64,000 bases of DNA, from positions 18,261-82,260 of the forward strand of contig JAUCBJ010003704.1 of assembly GCA_032718475.1 (NCBI GenBank). The letters are read 5' to 3'. Positions 32,141 through 42,549 of this stretch are shown one piece after another. Below the pieces are notes generated by a model. The model was not told where the DNA came from. It saw only the letters and a program-made list of their open reading frames with translations, and did no database searches. The DNA comes from Nemertoderma westbladi. Lineage: Eukaryota; Xenacoelomorpha; Nemertodermatida; Nemertodermatidae. Every line of letters begins with the position of its first letter. Within the stretch, counting starts at the first letter, position 1. The translations under genes were made by a program, and so were the position numbers.

Positions 32141-35100
32141 GGGCCAATCTATATGGGCCAATCCCTTAATTCTGAATTGCTACCCGGACCCAACTTACTC
32201 CAATCATTGTTGGGAATACTTTTAAGATTAAGACAATATTCCATTGCTTTCGCCTCAGATATAGAAGGCATGTTCTTACAAGTCAAAGCGCTGGATAGGG
32301 ATCGAGATAGCCTACGATTTCTGTGGTGGCCTGAAGGAGACCTCAACCAGAAACCGGTGGAGTACTGGATGACCATCCAAGCTTTTGGGATAATCTCGAG
32401 CCCCTCAAACGCCTGTTCCGTGGTGCGCACCACTGCGGATGACAACCGAGACGCCTTCTCTAAAGAGGTGATTGACAACATTAAGCGGGATATATACATG
32501 GACGACAATCTAAAGTCCCTTCCATCAGTCGAAGAAGCCATCGATGTCGCTAAAGGAACGGTAGAGTGCTTAAAAAGAGGTGGATTTCGATTAACTAAAT
32601 TCACCAGCAACTCCCGTGAGTTTCTGGAGTCGATCCCGGTAGAAGATCGAGGAGCAAAGGACCTGGATCTAATAAAAGATGATCTCCCAGAAACTAAGAC
32701 CCTTGGTTTGAAATGGGACACCGAAAGAGATATCCTGTTTTTCCAACTAAAACAGCGAGATAATCCAGTTCGGACTAAACGGATTTGTTTAAGTATCCTG
32801 AGCACTTATTTCGATCCATTGGGATTTATTAGCCCAGTTATATTGATTGCTCGGAGTTTAGTACAACAAATGTGGCTTGAAAACCACTCATGGGACGATC
32901 CACTTAAGGGAGAATTATTAAAGAAGTGGATGAAATGGGAAGATTCTCTACCAGCCATCGAGAACTTTATAATTTCCCGTTCATATTTTGGTCATGTTCT
33001 CCCTACGTATTCCTATCAACTCCATGTGTTTGGAGACGCCAGCGATATGGGAATAGGTATAGTAGCCTACCTAAGGGTGGAAACTCCGGATGGAATCAAA
33101 GTCGCCTTGGTTACTTCTAAGGCATTGATAAACAATAAGTTGAAAGTTCCTCGAGCGGAGTTAAAAGCGGCTCTATACGCTACAGCCATCGGCCGGAATG
33201 TAACAGAACAGATCGACTATCCACTGGAGAAAACTGTCTATTGGACCGACGCTTTACTCGTGTTGGAGTATATAACCAATGAAGTCTGTCAGTTCAGCGT
33301 CTTCGTTACCAACAGAGTAGCCATTATACTCAGTCGCACAACGATGGATCAATGGAGACATTGCCCCGGAACGATTAATCCAGCCGACATCGCCTCCAGG
33401 GGAGCAACTCCACAGGAACTGGTAGATACTCCAGATTGGCTAGGTGGACCCGACTTCCTCTACAAAGAAGAAGAAGAATGGCCTCCTCATCTTACTACAG
33501 CAGAGATTAGACAGGCCAAGGGAGCGGAGAAAGTCAAACCTAAAACTCGGGCGAGTAAATCGAAGTTATTCAAACCTATGGTAGATCTGTCTGTACTACA
33601 TACTTCCGGAGACGACGCTTTGGATCAGAAACCCACAGCCACAAATAAACTTGTTGTGGAAATCCGTGATAAGGATTGGAAATCTGGAATACCAGACGTC
33701 TCGCAAGGACTCTCACCTCTTCTGCAGAGAGCGATACATCACTACAGTTCCTGGAATCGGCTCTGTAAGGCCGTTACATATTTAAAGAGATGTTTTCACC
33801 ATCACTACTCCGGGATGAAGGCCAAAGGTGATACCGCTCCAATAACATCAGTGCAGGTCCATGTTATTAAAGATCTTCCCAAATATAAGATACCCGACAG
33901 GTTTCTGAAGGAGAAGATCAGTTATCAGGAGCATGAAGAAACCAACAAGCAGATGCTGAGACTCCTGCAATGCTATGAAGATTCCGATAAGTATTTCCTG
34001 TTGTTGAGAAATCCACAGATGCGCTTAAGGGATCGTTTCTCTAGCACAATGATAGATGGGTTGATACGTGTTGGAGGAAGATTAACGAATGCTCCATTAT
34101 CCTTTGACACTAAGTTCCCCATACTCATTAGAAATCTTGAAATACAAGTCAAGATGATTGTAGATGTTCACAGCAAACTTTATCATGCTGGTAGGGAACG
34201 AGTTCTTAGCGAAATTCGAACTCGCTATTATTTTTATAAACCCCGTAGAGCTCTGAACCAAGTTCTTAGGAACTGTATACCCTGTAGGAAAGCATTCAGT
34301 AGGCCTTTAACACAGCGAGAGGCAGAATTACCTAGGGAACGAGTAAGCTTCTATGAACCACCCTTTACTAATACCGGTGTGGATTTATTTGGCCCTATTG
34401 AAGTATATCGTGCTAGGACTATAGTCAAGAGATGGTGTGTAATCTTTGTTTGTATGACTTGTAGAGCTATCCATCTCGATATGGTGAACGATTTATCGAC
34501 CAACAGCTTCCTATTAAGCTTACGACGACAGATCGCTCGCTTTGGCACTAGTAACACGATGAGATCTGATAAGGGAACTAACTTCATTGGTGCCAACAAT
34601 GAAATCAAAGCTTACGTCAAAGATTGGAACCAAAGACAGGTGGACGATCAGCTACGAGTAACAGCGTCTAGCTGGACCTTCAACGCCGCCGACGCCCCTT
34701 GGTGGGGAGGAAGTTGGGAGAGATTAATAAGAAGTGTGAAGACAGCATTTCACTTTATAGTGCCTTGCCGCGCGTATCTCACCGACGAACTTTTGCGGAT
34801 GTTAATGGAGGAAATCGCCGCCTATCTCAACGAGAGACCGCTTATGCCAGTCTCATCGAGTCCCGATTCCCTGGAAGCGCTAACACCCGCGCACTTCCTA
34901 CTGAAGAAACCTGTAGCCATGCTCCCACAATCGGAAATCACAGACGGAGACGAATACTGCCGGCAAACTTGGCAACTCATGCAGTTGTTATCCCGTCGTT
35001 TCGCTGACCATTTCGAAAAACATTATCTGCCCACGCTACAACTTCGAACTAAGTGGTTTGCGCAGCAAGAAAACGTCAGCGCTGGAGACATGGTTCTTAT

Positions 35101-35380
35101 TGTGGATGTAGATCTTCCACGTAAGCGGTGGCAGACAGGTCGTATCATCGAGACTCACATCTCGGATGACGGTTTGGTGCGATCGGTAGAACTCGTCGTC
35201 ATGCGACGTAATTTCAAGAAACCGGGAATTGTCTTCGAGACGCAGCAGCTCAATCGCCCAGTTGGTCGCTTATGTTTACTGGAAAGAGACAGAGAACTCT
35301 CCGGAAACTATGGGATGCAAGATACTCTTCCCACGACCACCTCCCTAATCCAACAAACATCTAGGGACTCCCCAGCTTAG
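32141..35380 (+). CDS. pol: Element A pol, remainder: RT, RNase H, integrase
   Basis: This is the part of pol displaced by element D; 1,079 codons plus stop, intact. It resumes in the reverse transcriptase with GQSLNSELLPGPNLLQSLLG, then FASDIEGMFLQV (first catalytic Asp) and IYMDDN at 32492-32509. RNase H-type sequence has VFGDASDMGIG (about 33025) and YWTDALLVLEYI. The integrase zinc finger is HSKLYHAG...CIPC (34175-34290). The DDE core shows GVDLFGPIEV (34377), RSDKGTNF (34562) and GSWERLIRSVK (34709). A DUF5641-like C-terminal domain follows (GDMVLIVDVDLPRKRW, 35086). All catalytic motifs look intact. A longer open frame starting at 32060 simply reads out of element D's LTR. Confidence 0.93.
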   Translation, partial: GPIYMGQSLNSELLPGPNLLQSLLGILLRLRQYSIAFASDIEGMFLQVKALDRDRDSLRFLWWPEGDLNQKPVEYWMTIQAFGIISSPSNACSVVRTTADDNRDAFSKEVIDNIKRDIYMDDNLKSLPSVEEAIDVAKGTVECLKRGGFRLTKFTSNSREFLESIPVEDRGAKDLDLIKDDLPETKTLGLKWDTERDILFFQLKQRDNPVRTKRICLSILSTYFDPLGFISPVILIARSLVQQMWLENHSWDDPLKGELLKKWMKWEDSLPAIENFIISRSYFGHVLPTYSYQLHVFGDASDMGIGIVAYLRVETPDGIKVALVTSKALINNKLKVPRAELKAALYATAIGRNVTEQIDYPLEKTVYWTDALLVLEYITNEVCQFSVFVTNRVAIILSRTTMDQWRHCPGTINPADIASRGATPQELVDTPDWLGGPDFLYKEEEEWPPHLTTAEIRQAKGAEKVKPKTRASKSKLFKPMVDLSVLHTSGDDALDQKPTATNKLVVEIRDKDWKSGIPDVSQGLSPLLQRAIHHYSSWNRLCKAVTYLKRCFHHHYSGMKAKGDTAPITSVQVHVIKDLPKYKIPDRFLKEKISYQEHEETNKQMLRLLQCYEDSDKYFLLLRNPQMRLRDRFSSTMIDGLIRVGGRLTNAPLSFDTKFPILIRNLEIQVKMIVDVHSKLYHAGRERVLSEIRTRYYFYKPRRALNQVLRNCIPCRKAFSRPLTQREAELPRERVSFYEPPFTNTGVDLFGPIEVYRARTIVKRWCVIFVCMTCRAIHLDMVNDLSTNSFLLSLRRQIARFGTSNTMRSDKGTNFIGANNEIKAYVKDWNQRQVDDQLRVTASSWTFNAADAPWWGGSWERLIRSVKTAFHFIVPCRAYLTDELLRMLMEEIAAYLNERPLMPVSSSPDSLEALTPAHFLLKKPVAMLPQSEITDGDEYCRQTWQLMQLLSRRFADHFEKHYLPTLQLRTKWFAQQENVSAGDMVLIVDVDLPRKRWQTGRIIETHISDDGLVRSVELVVMRRNFKKPGIVFETQQLNRPVGRLCLLERDRELSGNYGMQDTLPTTTSLIQQTSRDSPA

Positions 35381-37019
35381 TAGCATATGGAGTGGGTGTG
35401 TGACCATATTATTTTATATTCTTATTATTTTATATTTATGTATGTATTATTATGTAATTTTATTATAATCGTTTTATTTAATTTTATTTAGTAGCATGTT
35501 ATTTTAGCGATTATTTAGTAGATTAGTGCAATATATTCGCGTTTATTACGTAATCACTTATATTATATATTTAGTGCGACGGCGAGAAACAATTCTTTTT
35601 CTCTTTCCTTGCTGCCCGTATTACATTACGAATACGTAACTACAGTAAGATGAAATGTCCGTACTTATTAAAGTACAATAAAGCCACTACTATATTCAAG
35701 TATTATTGGTAGGCAGAGTATTAGGAATGCAAAGTTCAGATCCTCGTGTCTCGGCTAAACCAAGCTCTGGGTAGACCTTGGAAACGACTTGCCTCTTCAC
35801 ACTGACATTGCTTCGTGCGATATTGCTCTCATACCGTATATTAAATAATACATATAGTAGCGTGATGTCCCTTTAACAGTAGCGTATAACGCAAAATAAA
35901 TCTGTTAAACCCTTTGACCATCTGCAATTCTAGTCGATTAAGATATCGCGGCACCCACCGATATACTTGAAAGACAAAATTCTAGAATCAGTGGTTAACA
36001 TCCCCAGACAAGTTCTGGAATAAACTGGTGCCCATCCTAAATATTAATTATTAATATTTATAAAATCTGTCAAATTTTAGATCCTTTAACATTCTAGTCG
36101 ATTAAGATATCGTAGCACTTACCGATATTCTTAAAAAGACAAATTCCTAGAATCTAGGATCCCAGTCCCCAGACATGTTCTGGAATAAAATTACGTCTAT
36201 TTAACATTAAATAATAAAATTTACGGGAATAAATTTAAATTCATATATTTCAATGAATTCAATAAATTGTCATTTTATACAATTTATAACATTCCCAAAA
36301 TTCCATTAATTAATAGATCATGGGAGCGGAGATTCACTCTATTAAGTGTATCAGTGTGCGAGAATCTCCAATATATAGTCAATAGCCGATAAAATTCATA
36401 AAATCATATATAGAGAGGATATTGACAATTAAAGAATTACTATTAAATAGGATCCCAGATCTGTATGCATGAGAATTACCCTAATTCTACCGCTAGCTTT
36501 CCATAATGTCACCATGGCAACAACCACGCTAGAATTAGAAGTGAGTTAAAAGAACAATAAAAGGCTTGCTCATTGAATAGCATACGTAATAAATAGCACA
36601 CCGCTAGTATCCAAGGATACATAATAACAACGTGACATTCTGGAAGGCACTGACTAACGGACAAATGACCCGAATGTGTGATAGAATGTGTACCATTTGT
36701 GACAGTTACGTGGAATTTGTGCGTTTGTAGGTGAATGTTACTACTAAGGTGTGTTTACAGTAGCAAGTCGCAATTGTGAAAGTAACCCTAACTCTCCAGT
36801 AAGAACCTGAAGTACATCTAAGCCTTTGGGACGGACAGTGGAGTGACTTGTGCCAGTTATCGTTGTCGTTGTGTAGCTACATCGTTGGCGAAAGCACAGC
36901 GACGATGGTACATCGGCGCTGAGGATCTTGCACTGTCCGGGGGCAGAGAGGGGTAGGCAGCGACGCCCGCTCGCCTAAATATAAACTCATTATAATATGG
37001 ATAAACTTATATAGCAGAT
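35381..37019 (+). other. Element A, non-coding region between pol and the third frame
   Basis: AT-rich. Two imperfect copies of a 164-bp unit start at 35927 and 36091 (attctagtcgattaagatatcg ... cagac(a)agttctggaataaa). A G+C-richer patch at 36820-36975 precedes the third frame and could be a leader or promoter; nothing specific was recognised. Confidence 0.6.
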
Positions 37020-38541
37020 ATGATTGAGTTGATAGAAGATGATCTTGGTATCAGGGAGCGATATACTCTACCTTTGCAAGCGTTTGTTGATAGCTTGATA
37101 CGCGGCGACGCTGGTCCAACTACTACGGAGGACGATGGTCGTTATATCTAACCGCCAATGTCCCGGGAACAACTTGCGCGTGGGTTGGACTGTAGAAAAT
37201 TCACCGCTCGCTATACGCATCGTAATGGTACGTATATGGACTTCTTAACTACTGGTCATCCTATCGACCTACACGATACGAACGATATAGACACCAAAAG
37301 GGAAATGGTTTATTTAAATATCATACCCAGCGGAAGCGGAACGATAAACTGAGACTCGAACACGAAAATTCTATTCGAAACCGACTCGAAAGTGCAGATG
37401 TCGAAGAGCCGGATAAACGCAGCGACTTCACCAAATACCTGGAATTCTTGAGAGAAACCTATCTCGATATTACCAGTCAACAGAATCTAGAAACTCGATA
37501 TCCTCAAGGTATACATCATGACCACATGGTAGAACTCAAACGGCTCTATTCCACTATGATGTATCTTACCGCCGATCGACCGCTACCTGTTGTAGCGGAT
37601 AGCTTCGAACGAATGGAGGAATATTGTAAGCTGGAGAAAGATCACTCGCGTTTCCCCTACAAGACGTGCGTTTTTGGTATTATTGCGATGAATGTCCAAG
37701 ACCCAACCAACAAACGGAAAGACATAAACATCCGTGGAGACGTTGCTTTAAACACGGTTTTACTCGCTATATTTACGGGAGTTTCGAGCGAAACTTGTTC
37801 GATGTATCACCTACGCTCGTTCGACTCAGACGATCCTTAAATAAACCAATGATCAGAGTTTCGGAATACTCGATCAGATCTCCTCATTCCCTAGTGAGAC
37901 CTCAGACTCTTGATCTTATTGGTATGACGGATCCTCCCGAGCTGTACTCACTGCTCAAAGATCTAGTGTTACCTGAACAATTAGTCGGTGGCACCCCGGT
38001 TGTGGGCTTCCTAGATATTAGCCCATCCTACCTAGCCGGAATGGGACGCGGACATTTAATATCGCCGTTTAACCCTTACCATCGTCCCGGCTTAACACGA
38101 TATAACCTGTCACCAAAGTGGCGGAGAGCGTTGTACCAAATGAGTTAGACGCTATTCTACAAAGATCAGAAAAGGAACTTACGCTTGTTCAGATAAACGT
38201 AAATTGCACTAGCAAGTCCAAGCGGTAAACAAAGTAACTATATCTCAGTTCGATCGGGAAATCCAGAATCTCTAAGAAGTTATCGAACTTGGACGATCCT
38301 ATTCTCTGCGAGAGTTTTTGGATGAACGTATCCAGCTACGAGCGGAGGAAAATCAGCTCGAGGAGAAGCATATCGAAACGGCGGATACCTCGACCATAAT
38401 CCTACACCTTCTGATGCAATCATATTGCACCCTTCACCCAGGAGTTACAGCCCTCCTAGTAAAGTGGCTCGCCCCAAAGAGAAAAGGACTCTTGCTAGCC
38501 TCAAAAAACTGCGTAAACGCCGTCCGCGTAAGAAAGGCTAA
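37020..38541 (+). pseudogene. Third reading frame of element A, degenerate, unknown function
   Basis: The frame opens MIELIEDDLGIRERYTLPLQ at 37020, is broken by one TAA near 37149, continues MSREQLARGLDCRKF, shifts near 37350 to LRLEHENSIRNRLESADV, shifts again near 37665 to FWYYCDECPRPNQQ and runs to RRALYQMS (38146). A further frame is Glu/Leu-rich and probably coiled coil (REFLDERIQLRAEENQLEEK, 38310-38380), and another ends in a very basic tail, LKKLRKRRPRKKG, with its stop at 38539-38541. Together they suggest a former protein of about 500 residues. No transmembrane or signal sequence was seen, so it is not an obvious env. I do not recognise the family. Confidence 0.55.
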
Positions 38542-38619
38542 CTGTTTAGAGTATTTTTATATTTTAGAAACTGTGATTTGTTATATTTTATAGACTTAAA
38601 TCCCATTTTCTGGGAGCGG

Positions 38620-38651
38620 TGTAAAGGCTTTTGCGTAATTAGCCGGTTATT
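38620..38651 (+). repeat. 3' LTR fragment of element A (32 bp)
   Basis: Identical to 16965-16996. The match ends exactly where the pol sequence of element B begins on the other strand, so this is a breakpoint between the two elements. Confidence 0.8.
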
Positions 38652-40836
38652 AGTGGCGATAACGAGTGGCGATATCGGCTGGATTCTTACTGGTTGGTAC
38701 ATATGACCATTGTTCTGGATCACTGTGCTTTAGTATTAAGTAAATTCTCCTAGCGACATATCGAAGGAATCGGGAGGTTGTATTCCGGATATATCCAAGT
38801 GCAACACAGCTATCGCTGTAAAAGTATGTTGAGTCAGGCTTATATTTCATGGCGTTAAAGATTACTTTACGGGCAAGGACTGCTTCAACAGAAGCACATA
38901 GTTCTAGTCTGGGGACGGATGTTGCATTGCGTGGAGCAATTTTGCTGTTTGCGGACATAAATGATACTGAAATATCACCTTCACTATTGAACATCCTCAG
39001 ATAGATCACGAAACCAATGCCAAATTCAGATGCATGGGCAAAGACATGCATCTCTCTTCGAACTACAATGCCAAAGTTGTATGGACAAAATGGACGCGGA
39101 ATTAACAAGCTGTCGAGTGTTGAAAGTGACTTTTTCCAATTATCCCACTCAGGACGATAGGAGATGGGGAGTTCTGTATCCCAGCCACATGATTGCAGCT
39201 CTGGAGTAAGTTTGGATTTTATAGGTATCACCTTTCGTTGAATGATACGGCCAGCTAGTAGAACAGGACTAGCAACTCCAATAGGGTCGAAGATTGAGTT
39301 TGATACTGATATTATTCCTCGTCTGGTAAATGGCCTCTCTGGTAATTCGATGTTAATAATAAAATGATCGAGTATTGTATCCCAGGTAATTCCAAGGGTT
39401 TTCTGAAGGCTTGATTCTTTGAGGTGGATTTGTGAAGGATCTACCAAGAGTTCAGACTTTGGGAATGCATCTAACACTCGTGAATCATTAGAGGCTATCT
39501 TGTGGAGTCTTATATTGAACTGAGATAATGCTTTTCTGGCCCCTTTAAGAGTAGATATAGCATCATTATGAGAGTCTTCACTACCAAGACCATCGTCTAC
39601 GTAAAAGTTATCTTCAATGTAGTCTAAGACATTATTGCTTGGGGACGAATTACAATTCTTTGCGGCAAATTTCAAACCGCGAATGGCGATTGGTGGACTT
39701 GGCTTGTTACCGAAAAGGTGAACTTTACTACTATAAACTACGGGTGGATTAGAAGGATCGTTGTCATGGTACCAGAAGTCTCTATGAATTGGTTCAACGA
39801 AGAAACAATAGAACATTGATTCAATATCTCACATAAATCCAACTTTTCCCTCTCTAAACCGTACAATAACATCTCTCAATTGATTGTTTTCATCTGGTCC
39901 CTGGATCAGCTTGTCATTTAGACTGACGCCCTTATACTTGGCAGAGCTATCAAAGACAACACGCGACTTATCTTTCTTAGGTTGAGTAACAACAAACAGT
40001 GGGATATACCAGACCTTTCCTGGTGTACCACGAAGTTCAGTGGGTGTAACCAATTCAAACTTACCAGTACTGATCCAATTACCCATTGACTTCAAACATT
40101 GGTCAAGCTTCTTCTTGTCTAATTTGAGTTTCATAAGTGTATGGTAGGTTCTCATATATACGGCATCTTTGTTATCTGGCATGATTGGCTCATCATCATA
40201 GAATGGGAGTGGGGATTGTATCATACCATTTTCATTGACTTTCATGTGTGGAGCAATCCGTTGTTCGAACAATCTGTCATCAACAGATGTCCCCTGTAGC
40301 TCGTCATCGGGTTGTTGAATAAATATATCCTCTGCAATAGATGCAAGTGGATCAGCGAAGCTGCCCCAATTGTTAGGCAGAAACAACGGTTTGCTAGAAA
40401 GGTGTGAGTGAGCGTTTGTTAATAAGGATATATTACTCTGGACTTGTTGGTTACCTTCTTGACAGATTTCACCAACTAAGGCCCAACCTAGGGGAGTATG
40501 GTCGACAATTGGTGATTGGGATCGATACGTTTTTGTAGTGAGTAATGAATGGCAGTTTCGACCTAGAAGCATTAGAGTCTCGGCAATTTCATCTAGGGGT
40601 GTAAATTTATTAATGAACCCCTTCAGATAGGGAATTGCTTTGACTATTTGTGGGGTTGCAACCTCTGATTTTGCATTTGGGATAGAGTCGTTCGAGTAAA
40701 GAGGTGGTAAGGGGTATGTTTTGGTTTCACCTACTCCTTTGATTGTAAGGCCTTCTGTAATTGTTCCATCGACGTGATATTGGAAGTTACTGAGGGTTGA
40801 GACAGTATAGCTATGAGCAGTTGATGAAATATTAAA
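38652..40836 (-). pseudogene. pol: Element B pol (foreign lineage): protease C-terminus, RT, RNase H-like
   Basis: Starts FNISSTAHSYTVSTLSNFQ directly after the gag part and continues through a protease C-terminal segment (LLGRNCHSLL, TPLGWALVGEI) without the protease active site. RT sequence follows: SRVVFDSSAKYKGVSLND, then GFM, a TGA, and DIESMFYCF at about 39815; YVDDGLG lies at 39585-39603. The next segment has MHVFAHASEFGIG (39031-39055), where the RNase H-type Asp is replaced by His. The coding sequence ends NPADIATR at the breakpoint. Residues differ widely from element A's pol, so it is from a separate BEL/Pao lineage. Integrase is missing. Confidence 0.85.
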
Positions 40837-42549
40837 CTGACGGTGGGGCGTTCTTCTACGTCTGCTGGAACGAGATCTATTTCCTCTGCCTTCAGGATCT
40901 GTTGTATCGCCTTCATCAGATGATGTAAATCCCTGTCTCTTGGGAGTAGATCGACTTATCATCTGCATATAACTAGCTGTTCTCTGTTTATTTATGTAGT
41001 CTTGCGTCTCTTGAAGATTTTCCAACTCTAGTTGGACTGCCTCTTCAGATGCCCTCCGTTCGGCTGCTGCCACTGCCTCTGCCGCTTTTCTTTCCGCTTC
41101 TACCGCTGCCTCTGCCACTTTTCTTTCCGCTTCTGCCGCTGCCTCTGCCGCTTTTCTTTCCGCTTCTACTGCTGCCTCTGCCGCTTTTCTTTCCACTTCT
41201 ACCGCTGCCTCTGCCGCTTTTCTTTCAGCGTCTAACGCTGCCTCTGCTGCTTTTCTTTCCGCTTCTAACGCTGCCTCTGCCGCTTTTCTTTCCGCTTCTG
41301 CCGCTGCCACTGCCGCTACCATTGCTGCCTTTCTTTCAACTTCTGCCGCCGCCGCTGCTGCTGTCTTCTATCTGTTTTTTCTTTAATTGTTCTTCCTGTT
41401 CCCTAGCGATGAGGATTCTTTCATCAAATTTAGCCTGATCTGCGGCTAACATTTCCGCATCTAATGAGTCTAACACAAATTTGGCTCCCTCACTATTAGG
41501 GTAAAGTCCAACTAGCCATCTCCTCAACTCTTTGTTACCTATAAATCATTGATAGTCCGACAGATAGATGTCAATAGTGTCCTTCTTCTGAGGTTTCTCT
41601 GATGTAACATCGCTTTCCACCTGCGAAAAGGTAGCGTCTGCTGATTCTCCGTGGATCGCGCGCTCAGTTAGCTGAATTTTCCATTGGGTTGTTCCTTGGT
41701 CTTTAAGACTCATCCGTTGGAACCAAGTCTTTACAGTGACTTGCAACGACGTGTCTTGGCTTCTCTTCGAGGCTTCCTCAAAGGTTGAAAGGATTAGTCT
41801 GATTCTTAGGATTCGTTCTCTGACTTGATAAAGCAGCTCTCCCTGTTCTTGAGGTCCTTGGGGTTGTTGAAACAGTTGTTCCTCTAATCGCTCCAAAGAG
41901 CTGAAGAATCCCTGTACATATCCTGCTGCCGACCTCTTCCACACAGCGGGATCTCTAGTGTCCTTTACCATTCCCATCCTGTATAAGTCCTCCCAGGCAG
42001 CTTCCGATAAGTTAAACGGGAGTCCGGGTCCAGGGAAGTTCCATTGCGTCTCGGCAATAGACTTCAGTTCCTCCTTTGTGTATCCTGTATAACTGTCCTT
42101 GGTCGATCGCTTACTTCTCGCCCAGTCGATTTGATGTTCCTCTACCGCAATCAATACTCTAGTAAGTACGGCTTCAGGAAGAATTAGAATTAGAAGGAAG
42201 AATTTGGATCTGAATAAACCGCTTCTGCCATCTTTGCTCCGCGCTCGGGTGTCAACTCTACAGTATCTGAACTACTGGAGCTATCGGGCCGCTGAGAAAT
42301 AAGTTCTCGGTTCCGGTGTTGCTGCTGTTTAACAGCTGCCTCTTGGTCCCGCTTGACTTGAGCCCGAGTGCCTATGATAGACCTACGGTGCTTTACTAGC
42401 CTAGGATCTGATACTACTACTGGAGGGATGACCTTTCTTACAGTAGGAGGGGACTTGGACTTCGGTCTCAAATGTTCGGCACTCCTGTCGGAGTCGCAGA
42501 CTGTTCTTTCTAGGAGACTATCTGACAGAGTTTGCTTTGTGTCAGCCAT
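40837..42549 (-). pseudogene. gag: Element B gag N-terminal part, A-family, broken
   Basis: Begins MADTKQTLSDSLLERT at 42549, closely parallel to element A's start. A length change near 42180 (TTCTAATTCTAATTC micro-repeat) breaks the frame after AVYSDPNSSF; it resumes with VEEHQIDWARSKRSTKDS. A TGA replaces Arg after IYLSDYQ (41546), and another shift occurs near 41340. The Ala/Glu coiled coil (AALEAERKAAEA repeats) is longer than in A. The frame through RSSRRRRTPHRQ then passes directly into the foreign pol. Confidence 0.85.

Larger units (their letters stand above)
16965..38651 (+). mobile_element. BEL/Pao LTR retrotransposon A, interrupted by element D
   Basis: The sequence tgtaaaggcttttgcgtaattagccggttatt occurs at 16965 and again at 38620, both on the plus strand, marking the 5' LTR start and the first 32 bp of the 3' LTR. 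Between them lie a 3.6-kb LTR-plus-leader, gag with protease, pol (reverse transcriptase, RNase H, integrase), and a third decayed frame. Removing the inserted element D, gag and pol have no stop or shift, so this copy was competent until recently. The 3' LTR is cut after 32 bp where inverted element B begins, so no terminal duplication can be read. Confidence 0.8.
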
